64,000 nucleotides of DNA. Origin: Loripinus fragilis (taxonomy: Eukaryota; Mollusca; Bivalvia; Lucinida; Lucinidae). The DNA is taken from NCBI GenBank assembly GCA_964019695.1, contig OZ026517.1:53003672-53067671 (forward strand). The letters are read 5' to 3'. This document shows positions 1 to 12,784 of this stretch, piece by piece. How positions within the stretch are numbered: the stretch's first letter is position 1; each line of letters opens with the position of its first letter. The translations under genes were made by a program, and so were the position numbers. The notes beneath the pieces are model-generated. The model saw only the letters and a program-made list of their open reading frames with translations, did no database searches and had not been told where the DNA came from.

Positions 1-794
1 CTACAGAACAGAGATTTCAACTTCAAATCACTGATAATTTGCAATCTAAAAACTGATTTTTTGGCTCAAAGATCTGTGCTTGTCAAATCCTCTATTTGTA
101 TTGCAGGTCATCCATTTTATTTTTTGGAATTCCTTCAAAAAGTTTTTCAGGTCTAGAGGTTATATAAAACTTTTTTCATGATCAACTCAAGTGAGCATGA
201 AACTTATCATGCTCATAAAGGTTAAAGTGCCAACAATTAGGATAGACCTTACAGGTTTAAAGATTGACAAGGGCATAGCTTTTATATAAACATCTCTGGA
301 TGACAAGATGAAATCTTGCTATTAACACATTAATTGACACCTAAAAACATTGAACATCTCAGAACTGTTACAAAGTTTTTTTTGTTAAATATGCAGCACA
401 ATGCATGAAGTGAGGCTTGAGGTAGATACTCCATAGAGGGCTCAAGTGCCCAAGAGGAGTAATTAATGAAACATTTTCTTATTTCACTGTTTACCAGACA
501 AAACATTGTGCGCCTGCAAAACATCTAGTGAGCAGGAGCCACTCATTTCCGCAGCACGTAAACATGTATGTCTCAAACTTTTGTTATTAAATTTTCCCAA
601 AATTTCAAAAAAGGTACGAATGATTTAACAAATGTCTCTGCTGAGGAATTAAGGTCAAGGTTACAAATGTCAAGGTCACAAACCATCTTTCAGTATCAGC
701 GCATGAGATATGAAGAATCCGTCAAATGTGAAAAATGAGGCACAGAATCCTGCTACGGTAGTTTGCTTCTCAGGTTGACGCCAAAGAATGATTT
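1..794. other. AT-rich stretch without a gene
   Basis: Only a fragment of the 'TGCCAACAATT' hairpin repeat (about 180-245) is visible. No open frame with gene-like content or splice structure was found. Confidence 0.6.
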
Positions 795-994
795 TGTTTG
801 TTTGATTTGTTTCTTTACGTCCCATCAACAATCTTTCAGTTAAACAGGGACGGGTCTTCCTGGCTTGGACCAGTACTAAGCTAGGATAAATGTGTCTTGC
901 TCAAGGACCACAACACAGTGATGCCTGTGAGGCTCGAACCCATGGCCCTTCGGTCTCGAGTAAAGCACTCTACCACTGAGCCACTGCCCTCCCT
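795..994 (-). mobile_element. SINE-1 copy
   Basis: In minus orientation it has a tRNA-like head (GCAGTGGCTCAGTGG A box, GGTTCGAGCC-type B box), a CTTGAGCAAGACACAT core and an AAACAAACAAA tail. Near-identical flanks CGCC(A/G)AAGAATGA on both sides look like a 13-bp target-site duplication. The core resembles that of MetaSINE-type elements as I remember them. Confidence 0.88.
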
Positions 995-1127
995 CCGCCG
1001 AAGAATGAAAAATCAAACTGACAGAATCTTGTACTCGTACATAATTATGACTATGGTAAAAGTAAGTAGGTACTACAATGAATAAGTTATGTTAACGCTT
1101 ACCATGCTGAACCTGGATATATCCTAC

Positions 1128-1206
1128 TTTGAAAACAGTGCAGATCCTGATCAGCTGGCTTCTAAGAATTTCTAAGAAGCCAGCTGATCAGGATCCACAC
1201 TGCTTT
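1128..1206. repeat. Family H hairpin
   Basis: The inverted arms GATCCTGATCAGCTGGCTTCT and AAGCCAGCTGATCAGGATC face each other across a few bases. This is one of many GATCAG-rich hairpins in the window. Confidence 0.85.
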
Positions 1207-1230
1207 CAACTCTGCTTGTAAATACATGTA

Positions 1231-1964
1231 TACTGAGAGACTTTAGAAATGCACCACTTATATTTAATTAAAATTTCTATACTTCTATAATTAATTCAAA
1301 CCAAATTTTTTAAGCTAAATGTCGCCTGGTCAAATTGGGGTATGTTGATCAAAAATTTAATAACATGAGATGTCTAACGGGTACAACATCATACCCCCAA
1401 TTTCAAAAGTCTCAATATCGCGTATGCCCTCCTCGGGCTTGAACAATTTCAGTACATATTCTCATGGACTATATAAGTCTTCTGATCATAGCCTGTAGTA
1501 TACGCTGAGTGCTTGAGGTAACAGATTGACAATGCTTGGTGGAGGGGGTCCCCACGGTACACCATACGATCAAGCTCATCCCAAAGATACTCTATTTGGG
1601 TGAGGTCTGGAGAAAGAGAATGTCTATTCAAAATGCCAATATTGTTCATTGCAGATATTGGGTACACAGTCTAGAGATATGAGGCCTGGTATAATCCGGT
1701 TTAATGCACCATTTGGATAATGACGTCACATAAACAGCTTGACTATGGGAGCACATACACGGTGTTATGACTTTTGCAATAAAGGGTATGGTGTTTAAAG
1801 CATTGCACATGCACCCATTAGACATCTCATATTATCAAATTTTTAACCAACATACCCCAAATGACCAGGCAACATTTACCAAAAAAGTGTTGGTTTGAAT
1901 TAATTATAGAAGTATAGAAATTTGATAAAATGTAAGTGGTGCGACTTTCTAAAGTCTCTCAGTA
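1231..1964. mobile_element. Deleted Tc1/mariner element with long TIRs
   Basis: The ends TACTGAGAGACTTT and AAAGTCTCTCAGTA are inverted and flanked by TA. The inverted similarity runs inward for well over 100 bp and includes the block CATACCCCAAT...GACCAGGC on one side and its complement on the other. Only a C-terminal transposase scrap remains inside, so it is non-autonomous. Confidence 0.9.
1530..1667 (-). pseudogene. Tc1/mariner transposase C-terminal fragment
   Basis: The minus strand reads LSPDLTQIEYLWDELDR, the catalytic-Glu region of Tc1/mariner DDE transposases (consensus SPDLNPIEHLWD). No upstream catalytic Asp or HTH domain is left. It lies inside the TIR element 1231-1964. Confidence 0.85.
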
Positions 1965-2142
1965 TATAAGCTAATAAATGGTATCCTGCGAAGCCAACGC
2001 AGATCCACACCAAAAACATGTTCCAATCCCCTCCCCTTCAGTGTGTGCATGGGACATAACAATTAGGGAGGAGTGTAGTTCATAAAAATATCCAGCATGA
2101 TAGGGCTGACGTAAGGTAGTCATACAATAGGAGGTAAAGCTT

Positions 2143-2397
2143 AACCCCTTTCCGGCCAGTCACGACTTTTGCCGTCTGTTATCTCATCTGCTTTTGTTCT
2201 TAGGTAGCCTATATGATGATTGCTTACAATATGGACCCAGATCAGACAGCTCCCAAGGGATCAGTCTGATCAGGGTCCATATTGATTGTTTCCTTCCATG
2301 AAAAAAATCTAGTCTGAAGTGCACTTGAATACATGTGGCAGATGTAAAAAGCAGACAACATTTTCGGGACAAAAAGTAGTGGTGGGATAAGGATTAA
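2143..2397. mobile_element. MITE with GATCAG hairpin core
   Basis: It begins near TTAACCCCTTTCCGGCC and ends near GGGATAAGGATTAAA. The centre is GACCCAGATCAGAC...GTCTGATCAGGGTC. Similar full-length copies are at 59135-59375 and, in part, 19760-19945. Confidence 0.8.
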
Positions 2398-2524
2398 AAT
2401 AATACCTTCCACCAACTTAGTGTTGGTTAGTCTTCATAAATGATCAGTGAACTGGCTCTACAAATTAACCTTTTTTACACTCAGAATGGTCAAATCTGTA
2501 ATTTTTGTCATTCTGAGTGTACAA

Positions 2525-2651
2525 TACAATAAAACCTGTGAAAAAAACGACCACTCAAAAATAGACAAAATAAAGCATTTAGCGATAATTTGTCTTGAAA
2601 ACCAATTATCTGTCTTTTTGAGAGTGGCCGTCTTACACAGGTTTTACTGTA
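2525..2651. mobile_element. Family D MITE (short)
   Basis: The ends TACAATAAAACCTGTG and CACAGGTTTTACTGTA are inverted. The interior contains CCACTCAAAAATAGACAAAATAAAG, as in the copies at 16158 and 47520. It lacks the long central palindrome. Confidence 0.82.
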
Positions 2652-2772
2652 AGGCTAAATAAAGTGCTAACTATGAAGTGATTATTATCATGATTTCAAC
2701 TGAATGGTAACCTACCACATTCAACAGTGCTCATGCTCTCACAAGCACACACACTCTTATAAGCCCACATTA

Positions 2773-2969
2773 ACACACTGGAAAGGCGGCAATCGAAAAT
2801 GTTAATACTATTGACGAATGTAGATAAAAAAATTGTTAGAAACAGAGTTTTTGATTGCCATTTGGTGCCCAAACAGCGACAAATGGCAATCAAAAACTTT
2901 GTTTCTACAATTTTTGATCTGCATTTGTCGATTGTTAAGTGTTTTTGATTGCCGCCTAACCTGTGTGAT
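2773..2969. mobile_element. Family E MITE
   Basis: The ends read CACACTGGAAAGGCGGCAATCG and its approximate complement GATTGCCGCC...TGTG. The centre has inverted TTTGATTGCCATTTG copies. It matches 16591-16790. Confidence 0.88.
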
Positions 2970-3324
2970 TAAGTTTCTTTATCTATTGTTAACATATAAA
3001 GTATAAATATGTGCATTGGGCCAGCACACTAAATTCTAATATTTATAGCACTTCAGGCAAGCATCAAATGCTCAGATGAGCCTGCAAATAGGAACAGTTA
3101 CCCCAGACCCTTCTCTTCTCACATATGCAAAGTATGGATGTATAGGAAGGCTCAGACCACAATTTAAAATGCTAGTCCCGCTGGACATGTCAGCATTGGC
3201 GTTTAAAGGAGGATTTTGCGCATATGTGATAAGTACCAAAATCTCATATGCTGGCCCATATGAACTTCTGATTTCTAGTCAATCCAGAAATGTAATTTCA
3301 TGATTAATATGGACTCAACTTGTG

Positions 3325-3395
3325 AATGAAAAAGTATGGATCCAGATCAGCTGGCTTCATCAGAAGCTGATCTGGGTCTACACTGTTTTCAAAAG
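3325..3395. repeat. Family H hairpin
   Basis: GGATCCAGATCAGCTGGCTTC pairs with AGAAGCTGATCTGGGTC. No coding content is present. Confidence 0.78.
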
Positions 3396-4253
3396 AGTGT
3401 TACAATTGAGTTGTGAAAAATTATGTGCATGTTGCACTTATCAGGCTGAATATGGCTAAATTTGCAGCAGACGATATTTTGAAATTTTGTTGCCTCTTTC
3501 TGAAAAAGGTTCCACCAATCGTCAAGCCTTATTTCCAAGAGATTTTATTTTTACAAAATTTGTCGTCTGCTGCCTTTGTGATTGGCTATAAAGGAATAAC
3601 ATGCGTCTTCAAACTAAACATGACAAAGTTTGAATTCTAAATCCTGGATAAAATTCAAAGGCTAGTGCTGAAGATTTCTTTTGAGGTGTGCTGAGGTGAT
3701 CCTCAATCTTGCTTTCTGATTGGCTGTCTCTATGACTCTTCTCTGAGGAGATATAATTGGTGCATGCCCTTTAAAACCACCAACCTGAAATGATAAGGAT
3801 AAAATATATAGACATTTACAAAGGAAAAAATATTTATTCCTAACACCCAGTGTGATTACTATATGCCTCCAAAAGTTCCTTTGGGGGCATAAAAAATTAA
3901 AAAAATCATTGATGGCTGATCTTTTGTTTCTAAAATAACAACTCTATAATATAGTTTGAATCTTTGGGTTCTCCTTTCTTACATTGCCCTACAATTTGCA
4001 AAAAAAGTCCACAAAAAAAAAATCAACCAAACCCGCGCCCCCCAAAACATTTGTAAAACTGTATTAATCATGAAAGCAATGTTTTTTGTCAGTTACAAAT
4101 TATTTCTATCTAAACCACCATGTAGTGCTGTTTGTTTTATTTCTAGATAGCACAACGAAAGGATGGACAGAGGCAATTGTAATATCCCTGATGCTTTTTA
4201 AAAACTGTAGAGATAAAAATAACTAGAGACTGTCACAGTGTAAGGATACAATA
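3396..4253. other. Stretch without a gene
   Basis: It is AT-rich with scattered short ORFs and no clear gene. The piece around 3420-3650 has an inverted pattern (GCATGTTGCACTTATCAG... and its weak complement), suggesting an old MITE. Confidence 0.5.
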
Positions 4254-4267
4254 TTTAGCATATAAGT

Positions 4268-4591
4268 TTTGTTTGTTTGATTTGTTGCTTTACGTCCCAA
4301 GTCAACAGCTATGGTCATTGCGGGACGGTCAGTTCACCTAACCACACTTTTTCCTGGGCAGGCTTGAACAAGGGGTTAACCAGTAATTCGTGCACATACT
4401 TTCGCTTGTAACTGACAACAACCCTTCTTGAATAAATCAGCGGAAGGGAGGAGAATGACCGTAGAAATTATTTCATGATCAATCTCCACGAAGGTATGGG
4501 ACCGGACCGGGATCGAACTCGCGACCCCTGGATCTGCAGTCAGACACGCATCTGTAGCCAGACACGTTACCAACTGCGCTACGCGGCCCGG
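4268..4591 (-). mobile_element. SINE-2, full-length copy with 14-bp TSD
   Basis: On the minus strand the head reads GGGCCGCGTAGCGCAGTTGG (A box) and GTCGCGAGTTCGATCCCGG (B box). The body ends in CAAATCAAACAAAC. The 14-bp direct repeats TTTAGCATATAAGT at 4254-4267 and 4592-4605 flank it exactly, which is strong evidence of LINE-driven retroposition. Confidence 0.95.
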
Positions 4592-5572
4592 TTTAGCATA
4601 TAAGTGATACATAAAAACAAATGCCAACTAGCAGCTATGGAAGCATTTATGGGATACATTCTAAAATTCTGAACAATATTAATAGCAACATAACAAAAAG
4701 GCCTAGACAAACATTGCAGACCAAGAATATGCCGCTGAAAGAACAGTCAATATTGATATATCTGACAAGAACAGAACAGTCGGAGGAAAGTGTTTGAAAT
4801 TTCAGAATCTTTGAGCCAGTACATGAGATTTTGCTATCAACCAATCACATCGTTGAGCAATGAATGCTCAGGAGAGCCTGGACATATGCAGGGATGAGAA
4901 CAGTCAGCCATTCTCAATCAGGAAAATATGTCGGTTGACTCCAAAATGGAGAAAAAGCGATTTTAAATCACTTATTAAAGGCTTAAAATAACAAAATATC
5001 AACAGAAACCAGTCAGTTTATGCTTTTAATTATTTATAAAATTGAGTTTTAACTTCATTCAAACATAAATTTCAGCAAAAATAACTGTCATTATATAAAT
5101 CATATGCCAGTGCTCAATCAGGAAATCCTGATCAATCCTGAACTTTCTCATCCCTGCATATGTGCAGCCTCAACAGAGCCTTCACTGCTCATATATGGGT
5201 ATAGACGACTCAAATGAAAATACAGATCTTTAGCCCTTGATGCCTAAAATTTGGCCTGGAGACTTTATCTTCATCCATATTTTGTCACAAGTTTGTGCCA
5301 GTCAGTTTTGGTGAGAGTGCACATTTGCAAAAGCTGGTCTGAGCCTATACCATAATCTCTTGAGCTCGCCCAAATGCATCCTCAGTAACTCAGGTGTGAC
5401 CCATTTCCTACCCACTGCATTCATGATGAATGCAGTGGGTACGAAATGGGGCACACCTGGGTTAAAGAGGATGACCTAAATGCAAAAATTACATGTCCGG
5501 ATTAGAAGCAGTCTTAACTGGGACTTCTATTGTTTGCTTTTCTAAAAAGCCTTTTACTAATCAACTCTTTGA

Positions 5573-5740
5573 ATGCTGGGAAATTTTGCACACTTTTTTG
5601 TTGTCTGCCAATTTATTAAAATTTTCTTTTTTTTTCAGGAAAACCATCAGAGTGTCAAAAAGTTTGGACAAAACATTGGTCCTGATTTGGGTCCATACTG
5701 TTTGCAAAAGTTACAAGCAGATGACAAAACTGGTCAATGG
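5573..5740. mobile_element. Family F MITE (diverged)
   Basis: It starts ATGCTGGGAAATTTTG, passes through TTTCAGGAAAACCATCAGAGTGTC and ends near GCAGATGACAAAA, the same order as the copies at 31697, 36181 and 38770. The central hairpin is reduced. Confidence 0.72.
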
Positions 5741-5752
5741 GAGGAATGTAGT

Positions 5753-5982
5753 TACTGTCCTGCCAGCCAAGAGTGACAATGACGTCGTGTTTTGTTTACA
5801 ATTGCTAAGAAAAACATTAACTTGAACACTCCACTTAAGCTAATGCGAATCGATATATCACTTGTGTATTAATCCTATCCTGTGGATAGGATTAATACAC
5901 AAGTGATCTATCGATTCTAAGTCCCTGATAACTGTGTAAACAAAACATGAAGTCATTGTCACTCTTGGCTGGCAGGACAGTA
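5753..5982. mobile_element. Family C MITE
   Basis: The inverted ends are TACTGTCCTGCCAGCCAAGAG and CTCTTGGCTGGCAGGACAGTA. The centre is the near-perfect palindrome CACTTGTGTATTAATCCTATCC / GGATAGGATTAATACACAAG. Other copies are at 9004, 47069 and 61110. Confidence 0.93.
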
Positions 5983-6239
5983 CATGTATTGTCAAGTCAT
6001 GTTATTTTTCTCAGGACGGTTTTAGGCTCACTCACTGCCGTAAAATTTTATTAATCAGGATAAATTTGGGAAACAGCAAAAATACATCCAGGTTATTGGG
6101 AAACTGCAAACAGGGCCACATCTATTTTGAGGGTAAAATTTATTCTCATGCATAGAAACTCTCATTTTGTATTATTTGCATGATCATGTAAATACAAATC
6201 ATGAAGGTTATATAGTGTATTTGACCTAATAAATGTACT

Positions 6240-6343
6240 GTTTGTTTTGTTTGATTTGATTCTTTACATCTCATCAACAATCTTTCAGTTAAACAGGGAT
6301 GGGTCTTCCTGGGTTGAACCAGTGCTAAGCTAGGATAAATGTA
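6240..6343 (-). mobile_element. SINE-1, 5'-truncated
   Basis: Only the 3' half (minus orientation) is present, up to about TTTATCCTAGCTTAGCAC; the tRNA-like head is missing. Confidence 0.82.
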
Positions 6344-6474
6344 CAGAGGCTTCTTCAACATTTCAGCAGAGGAGAAAAGCAGACAACTTTTGTTGCGATT
6401 GGCGCATTAAGGATTAGTATTAGTTCAACTCAGGAAAATGTCAAGGTTTGACTGAAAGTGTTAACTTGGACGTA

Positions 6475-6660
6475 ACTGTTCCCTGCAAGTGGCAACTTTT
6501 GTTGTTTGCTGATAACCTTTGCAAACAGTATGGACCCAGATCAGGCCTCACAAAACCTCAAAACCTAGGGCCTGACCTGATTCCAAACTGTTTGACATTC
6601 TGATGGTATTTCTGAAAGAATACTTTAAAAAGTTGTTTTTTGAAAAAAATCTACAGACAA
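6475..6660. repeat. MITE remnant with GATCAGG core
   Basis: It contains GCAAACAGTATGGACCCAGATCAGGCC...TTCCAAACTG and ends GAAAAAAATCTACAGACAACAAAAG. Comparable remnants are at 45910-46110 and 50275-50440. Confidence 0.7.
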
Positions 6661-6969
6661 CAAAAGTACATGCAAAATACCTAGCAGCTTGAATTGCAAA
6701 ACTCGGTGTTTGCCCATAAGAGCAATTTGTGGGCTTATTAGGTCAACTACTGTAGATATAAGAAAATGGAATGATTTTGATTTGTGTGATAAAGTACTGC
6801 ATAAAATGAATATTAGAGCTGTGAAACACAGTCAACTCTCATTAACTCAAATCCTGGAATTTCAATGTACATGTACCGTGTTAGTAAACTACTACTGTCA
6901 GATTTGGAGATAGGACCCTGCATTGTGCCCTAAGGTGAAAGGGGTAATAATACACATTGAAGATTGTTA

Positions 6970-7178
6970 TCAGGGGCGGATCCAGGATTTACGGAAAGGG
7001 GGGTCTTTTGGGGGGGGTTGCTTTGCTGGTTTTATCTCATTTTCTTAAATATCCTATGAATATGAAATAATTTGGTCTAACTGAGACCAAATTATTTAAT
7101 TTAATAGAATATTTAAAAACGGGCGGCGGGGAGGGGGGTTCAAGTAAACCCCTGAACCCCCTTTGGATCTGCAACTGG
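6970..7178. mobile_element. Family G hAT-like MITE
   Basis: It begins CAGGGGCGGATCCAGGATTT and ends with the complementary GGATCTGCAACTG. The centre is the palindrome AATAATTTGGTCT...AGACCAAATTATT. CAGGGGCGGATCCAG-type ends are typical of hAT elements; I could not define a clean 8-bp duplication. Confidence 0.82.
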
Positions 7179-9003
7179 TTATTGTGACCACAAATGCAAA
7201 TGGACAGAAGACAGCCATTTTGGTGGCCATCTTAGTAGGGTACTGTGTACAGGGACATGTGGACAAAACCAATATTTGAAATTGTCCAAGATATGGATTT
7301 AAGTAATACATTAAAATATTTTACTATACTCCAATGTTTCCCCATTTGAAGATATGTTCTTTATAAATTCTGAACACCCTTTCTACTTTTAACACAAACT
7401 ACTGATCACACAAAGTGAATACTCTGGACTTTGCATAAATGAGAGTTGACTGTTCAATGCTTTGGTAACATGCCATAATTAAGCAAAGTATTGGGACAAC
7501 ACTTAACACTTTCCTTCATGAATATTCATGCTAAGCTCCACCCACTATGAATAATAATATAAATAAACTTTCTTATTGGTACATAGAATAATTAAATTAC
7601 TTGACAGGTCCACAAGTCTAATCATAATTCTTAAGCAAACAAAGTAGACCTTGATCCGGCAGCTCTTACAAGAGCTGCCTGATCTGGGACTGCTCAGTTT
7701 GCAAAAGTGTTAAAAGGTGTCTCTATGAGGTAAACGGTTAAACAGGACAGAACAAGTTCAGACGTACAAGAACTCCAGTGAAGATCAGGATTGACTTAGC
7801 ATACGATGCAAATAATCAGAAATGTGTCCCAACACTTAGTTAATATGGCACTAAAAGTGATTATTAAGTTTTTGTCATAGAGTGTTATGTAACATGGATA
7901 TATTTTGGTGTCTCTTAAAAAGGAGCCTTATCGCCTATGAATCTCCCCAAGTATCCCCTCCAAGTCTTCTGGGAGAAAATATTGATAAATTCATTGATTA
8001 TTATGCTGCTCTTACAATTTGGTAAATACTTTGCCAATGGGCTATAGAAAGTGGAGGCTTTCGGGCTCTTATGAAAATTAGAACCTTATACTCCTAAAGC
8101 TCGCAAGAAAAGCATTGTCTGAAAATATTCTGAATCATAAGCCATTCTTAGGCCAAATTAATACCTGTATTTAGGGTAACCCCACCCTACCTAAATTTAC
8201 ATGTGAAAACTACTTCTTTTTTTCAGTTTTTTCAGTTGTTTTGCCTTTCAAAATGCATAAAGTTATATTTTTTTTCCCCAAAAAAACCAATTAAAAAAAA
8301 ATGTGTGTACCTTCCCTACTTAAAATTTTCAGACCCCTTACCCGAAACACACATATTTTCTTATTTGGCCTTATTGATGACAAGTCATGTGTAGGTATCC
8401 GTAGGCATTTGCAATGACTTGCTAGAAAGATGTACAGTTGGAAGGCCTGAATAAGGAAAACAGGGGAATGTCGAAGTCAGTTCTCTAAGCCCGGCTGGTA
8501 CACTACATTCGCTGTCTCAAGTTTCCTTGCAACTTTGGCAGAATTGGCAGCGGTTTAATGCTGACCAGACATTTTGGTCTTGATAATTCAAGCTGTAGCA
8601 ATCTTAATTTGGTCATCACTGGATGCTGCACCATAGTATTCAGGAGGTGGATGGCCAGACATACTCTGACCCTTATGGCTTCAACCACCCTTTCTTCAAC
8701 TTCTAAGCATGATGTGGTGAAAGGTAACAACTTCTAAAAGTTTGATGTTCACTCTGGGGATGCTGGTGAATAAGTAACATACAGAAAACATTGGCAAGCA
8801 CTGGGTTATGTAATCCTTTCATTTGTAAGACCTTTGCAAGCTTTGGCAACATTCGCAATGTTTTTAATAAGTATTATTCAGAAAGGATTCTCAAGAAACT
8901 CGCAAATTGATTGCTAATCAATCATAAGGTTTGGAAGACTTGTGTAACAATCATTAAGGATAACATCATAAGCAATTCGTAATCATTCATAAGACCTAGC
9001 TCA
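7179..9003. other. Stretch without a recognisable gene
   Basis: It holds a family H hairpin at about 7640-7700 and A/T-rich filler. A 75-codon minus-strand ORF at 8503-8730 has no family signature, splice context or repeats that I recognise. Confidence 0.55.
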
Positions 9004-9233
9004 CTACTGTCGTGCCAACCAAAAGTGACAGTGACGAAATACATTGTTTACAATTGTTATGTTTAACACTAACATGTGCACTTCACTTGAGCCAACGCGA
9101 ATCAATAGATCACTTGTGTATTAATCCCATCCTGAGAAGAGGATTAATACACAAGTGATCTATCGCTTATAAGTCACTGACACCTTTATAAACAAACATG
9201 AAGTCATTGTCACTCTTGGCTGGCAGGACAGTA
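9004..9233. mobile_element. Family C MITE
   Basis: Its ends TACTGTCGTGCCAACC... and ...GGCTGGCAGGACAGTA surround the TTAATCC...GGATTAA palindrome. It is more diverged than the copy at 5753. Confidence 0.9.
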
Positions 9234-10358
9234 GCTATTTTAATTATTTTCCTGACCAATTGTAAGTTTTTTTACAATTTTGCCACATATTTCAAAATTT
9301 AGTTTATTTTCAAATTCACAAGCATAATACCATAGTGTAAGAGCAGCATAACAACATGAAGTTGATCATAAATCGTTAGTGGTGAACAGAAAGGCTCCTT
9401 TTTGTCATGTAAGGATCTATATATATTTGCACCCTTCAAACCTCTTACCATTCCATTGCTAATTGAAAAACACTTTAGGTAACTGAAATTGGCAAACAAT
9501 AATGAAGGTCTCTAGAAAAATAGAGGATCTAACATGCCAGTGTTCATGTTTTATTGCAATTTTATTAAATGAGTTGAGGAAAAGAGATGAACTGCAAGGC
9601 TTGACAAGCATTTCATCTCTATTTTACAATGAGTTTAATAATTCAATAATACAGGAGCATGAATGTTATATTCTATTTATCACATGACATTAAAATTAAT
9701 TAAAAATCACATTTGTTTTGCGACAGAAAATGTCAAGATTTTGTCATCTTAAATGCAACATTATATTATAATGGACGTCATTATGTAAAGCTGCGAAACC
9801 TGTAAAAAACACTAGTGGTTTATCAATTTTATTGCTAGGCATTATAACACTCCCAGATGTGACGTCATATGATAACTTTGAATACATAACAAAGTAAACA
9901 ATTACCAAAGTAAAAACCAGCAATCGTGCACACTCTATCACACTGGTCAAGCATCATATTTCAGATTGTGAAGTAGTGATGTGGCAAATGTCACAATGAA
10001 CAAAATATTCTATCCAGATTGCATGGCATTGGATTCAATCTTTGGGAAGACCTTTTCATATTACTCAAAAGAGGATGTATCAAACCAAATACTTAGTTCT
10101 ACACACTGGGTAAAGAGCTTAATTTATAAAGGTACAAATTTGGCCCTGTCAAATGCATTTAAAAAAAAAAAGTTTTTCACCAATGATACTAATTTAGCAT
10201 CCATTTAAAATTTAATCCAATAAAACCAAATCTACATAAATACCAGTAACTCTGCAAGGGATATAAAATGGGGACTAAAATTCCCCTATTTTATGACATT
10301 TTCTTAGATTTTAAGTTTTTCACTAGGTTTCACTAATAATTGCAAATTTGTATATATA
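9234..10358. other. Stretch without a gene
   Basis: It is AT-rich with short chance ORFs only. CAATAATACAGGAGCA at about 9644 recurs near 59797, hinting at an old shared repeat. Confidence 0.5.
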
Positions 10359-11583
10359 AAGGGTGTTAAGAAAGTTCGTTCCGCAATAAAATTATGTTCC
10401 TCTTACTTTAGTTATAATGTGTTTAATGACATGTCACTGGAATTCTTTAAAGTTGACTCACTTGATAAGAAATAAACAACGAGATGTTTAATAAAATATT
10501 TTGTCACAGAACAAATGATCTTCAAAATCAAGTACCCCTTGGAAATTTTTGGGCTCGAGGAGCAAAATGGGGGTATATGATAAAGAGCCATTGTAATGCA
10601 ATGGCCATTGTGATAAGAATATTTCCTAATTGGTTAAGAAACCAAAAATGGATTTGTTATTCATCTTATATGAACCGTTAGTACATTTATTAAACTACAG
10701 GGCTGTAAACAACCATCCAAAATAAATGTCACAATTTTTTGAAAATATATGAGCCGCGCCATGGGAAAATGTGTCTTTGGGGTAAATTTGGCCATTTTGA
10801 GATTCTGTGATTTTCATACAGGTCATTATATGAAGAGTAAACTCGTTTTTGTTTGATCAAAATATTCAAATTATTAGAAAAGATATTGAAATTTGAACTT
10901 TGGACAGCTTGACGTTGATTTTAGAACTAACGTTGCGTGACGTCACGATGAGTCATTCACAACGTTGCGAAGTTTTTACGCCTTTAGACATCCGACCATC
11001 GCTGTTACTAACATGAAACTGGGTAGCAACGTAGCTTACCCCTACTGATGCTGGTAAAACAAAACAATTGAATTTAATCGCAAGTCAAACGTACTTCATT
11101 TCTTGCGTATTCTTCAATTTTGACATTTAAATGATTCCTTGAGGTGCCATGCTATGTCAGCATTCGTTTGAAATATTCACCAAATGGACGTAGCCGTCAA
11201 CTGGTGCGATATTTTCCTGCACCAATATTTTGCCAGCACAAATATGGGTTGTAACGGACACATCTCTGTGTAAAATTGGACACAAATTTGCACATTGACT
11301 TTTGAAATTCGGAAAAACTTGGCCGCGACAGTATATGTTCAACTGCCAGTGAAAACTAAAATGTTAACTTGAACGTAAATTTTTTCTTGTTTACATGGAG
11401 AAACTCTCCAATTTTAAATATACTGTTTAAATGCCAACATTTCTTTACATTTATGAACAGTATAAATTCCATGCTCAGTTGTTATAACTTCGGGACCTGG
11501 AGCAGGTTTTGATACTTTGTATACTATTACGCCCTCTTGGGCGTTTGGCAGGGCCTGTCCTTCGCATTGTAACAGCAGAATCG

Positions 11584-11784
11584 GGGGAGCGCAGTGGCTC
11601 AGTGGAAGAGAGCTTGACTTGAGACGGAGGGGCCACGGGTTCGAGCTTCACCAGCGTCACTGTGTTGTGTCCTTAAACATGACACATTAATCCTAGCTAA
11701 GTACTGGTTCAACCCAGGATGACCAGTCCCCACATAACTGACAGATTGTTGATGGGACGTAAAGAATCAAGCAAACAAAAGCAA
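11584..11784 (+). mobile_element. SINE-1, nearly full length
   Basis: The head GAGCGCAGTGGCTCAGTGG, the CCACGGGTTCGAGC B box, the CTTAAACATGACAC core and an AAGCAAACAAAAG tail are all present. Flanking GCA(G/A)AATCGG repeats look like a 10-bp target duplication. Confidence 0.88.
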
Positions 11785-12784
11785 AATCGGCATGGTAATT
11801 GTTCTGTGGAAAAGGTAGATCAAAATTAAATTAAACAGGTTGCGGCTTAAAAACAGATGGCATTTTCTTCTCAAAGAAGTGGTTGCATTTCAGGTCACTG
11901 GAAATGCCGTGAATGATGATTTAGATGAGTACATAAACATGGAGTAATAATGAAAAAAATAAGGTATTGGCCATCGGAGTGTGACACTACATACCGAGGC
12001 TTTTTCGCAATGATTTCTCATTTGTTCAACCGATGCTCAAAGTGTTGCACTAGTAGAAAATCAGGTACAGGTACTTTGTTATTTGATGGCCTGTATGATG
12101 TAGGCAAATCCGTCTGACTGTTTCTACAAAATGAAACGTTCTGCAGTTACACATACCCTATAGAGTCAGTTAGCCACATCTGTTAATATATACTTAGGAG
12201 GAGCACTGACGTTTTCAAAATAAGAAAGAGGGCACAGATCAGGAATCGATACAATCAAGTACCACACCTGACCCAAAATAGTACAAGCGTTCGCGAGAGT
12301 ATTTCCTTAGTTTTAGGGCAATCTTTTTTCTACCATCGCGTTAAAGTTCAACCACAATGCAGCAGCGAATATTCAAGTCCGACATGATGCAAAAATGTTG
12401 ACTTGGTAATTAAAAATTCAACACAAAACTGGATCTGAAAAATAAAATCACAGAAATGCGTTCTTGCAAAGTTGTATTGCAACCTTGATAACTAGTGTAA
12501 ATAAAGATTCGGCGATGGGTATATTCTTTTATTCACCGTTGTTGTTGTTAAGGCTAAAACCATAGATGCCCAATGGAATTTCACAATACTGCCAAAAGGA
12601 CGGATCCATTTCTGATTCAAGGGTTGTTGGGTAGTAATTTACAATTTCGCTCAATGTGCTAAGCAAATAGTGCGGCGTCTGATCTGGTTCTATACTGTTT
12701 GTCCATGTCACACAAAAAGGGCGATAGGATCATATCAATTGGTTAACATAATTTCAAAACATTATCAGGCGGCATATCACGGCG

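Noticed and set aside
8503..8730. 75-codon minus-strand ORF as a gene
   Set aside because: No recognisable domain, no splice-site pair and no start context; ORF length is expected by chance.
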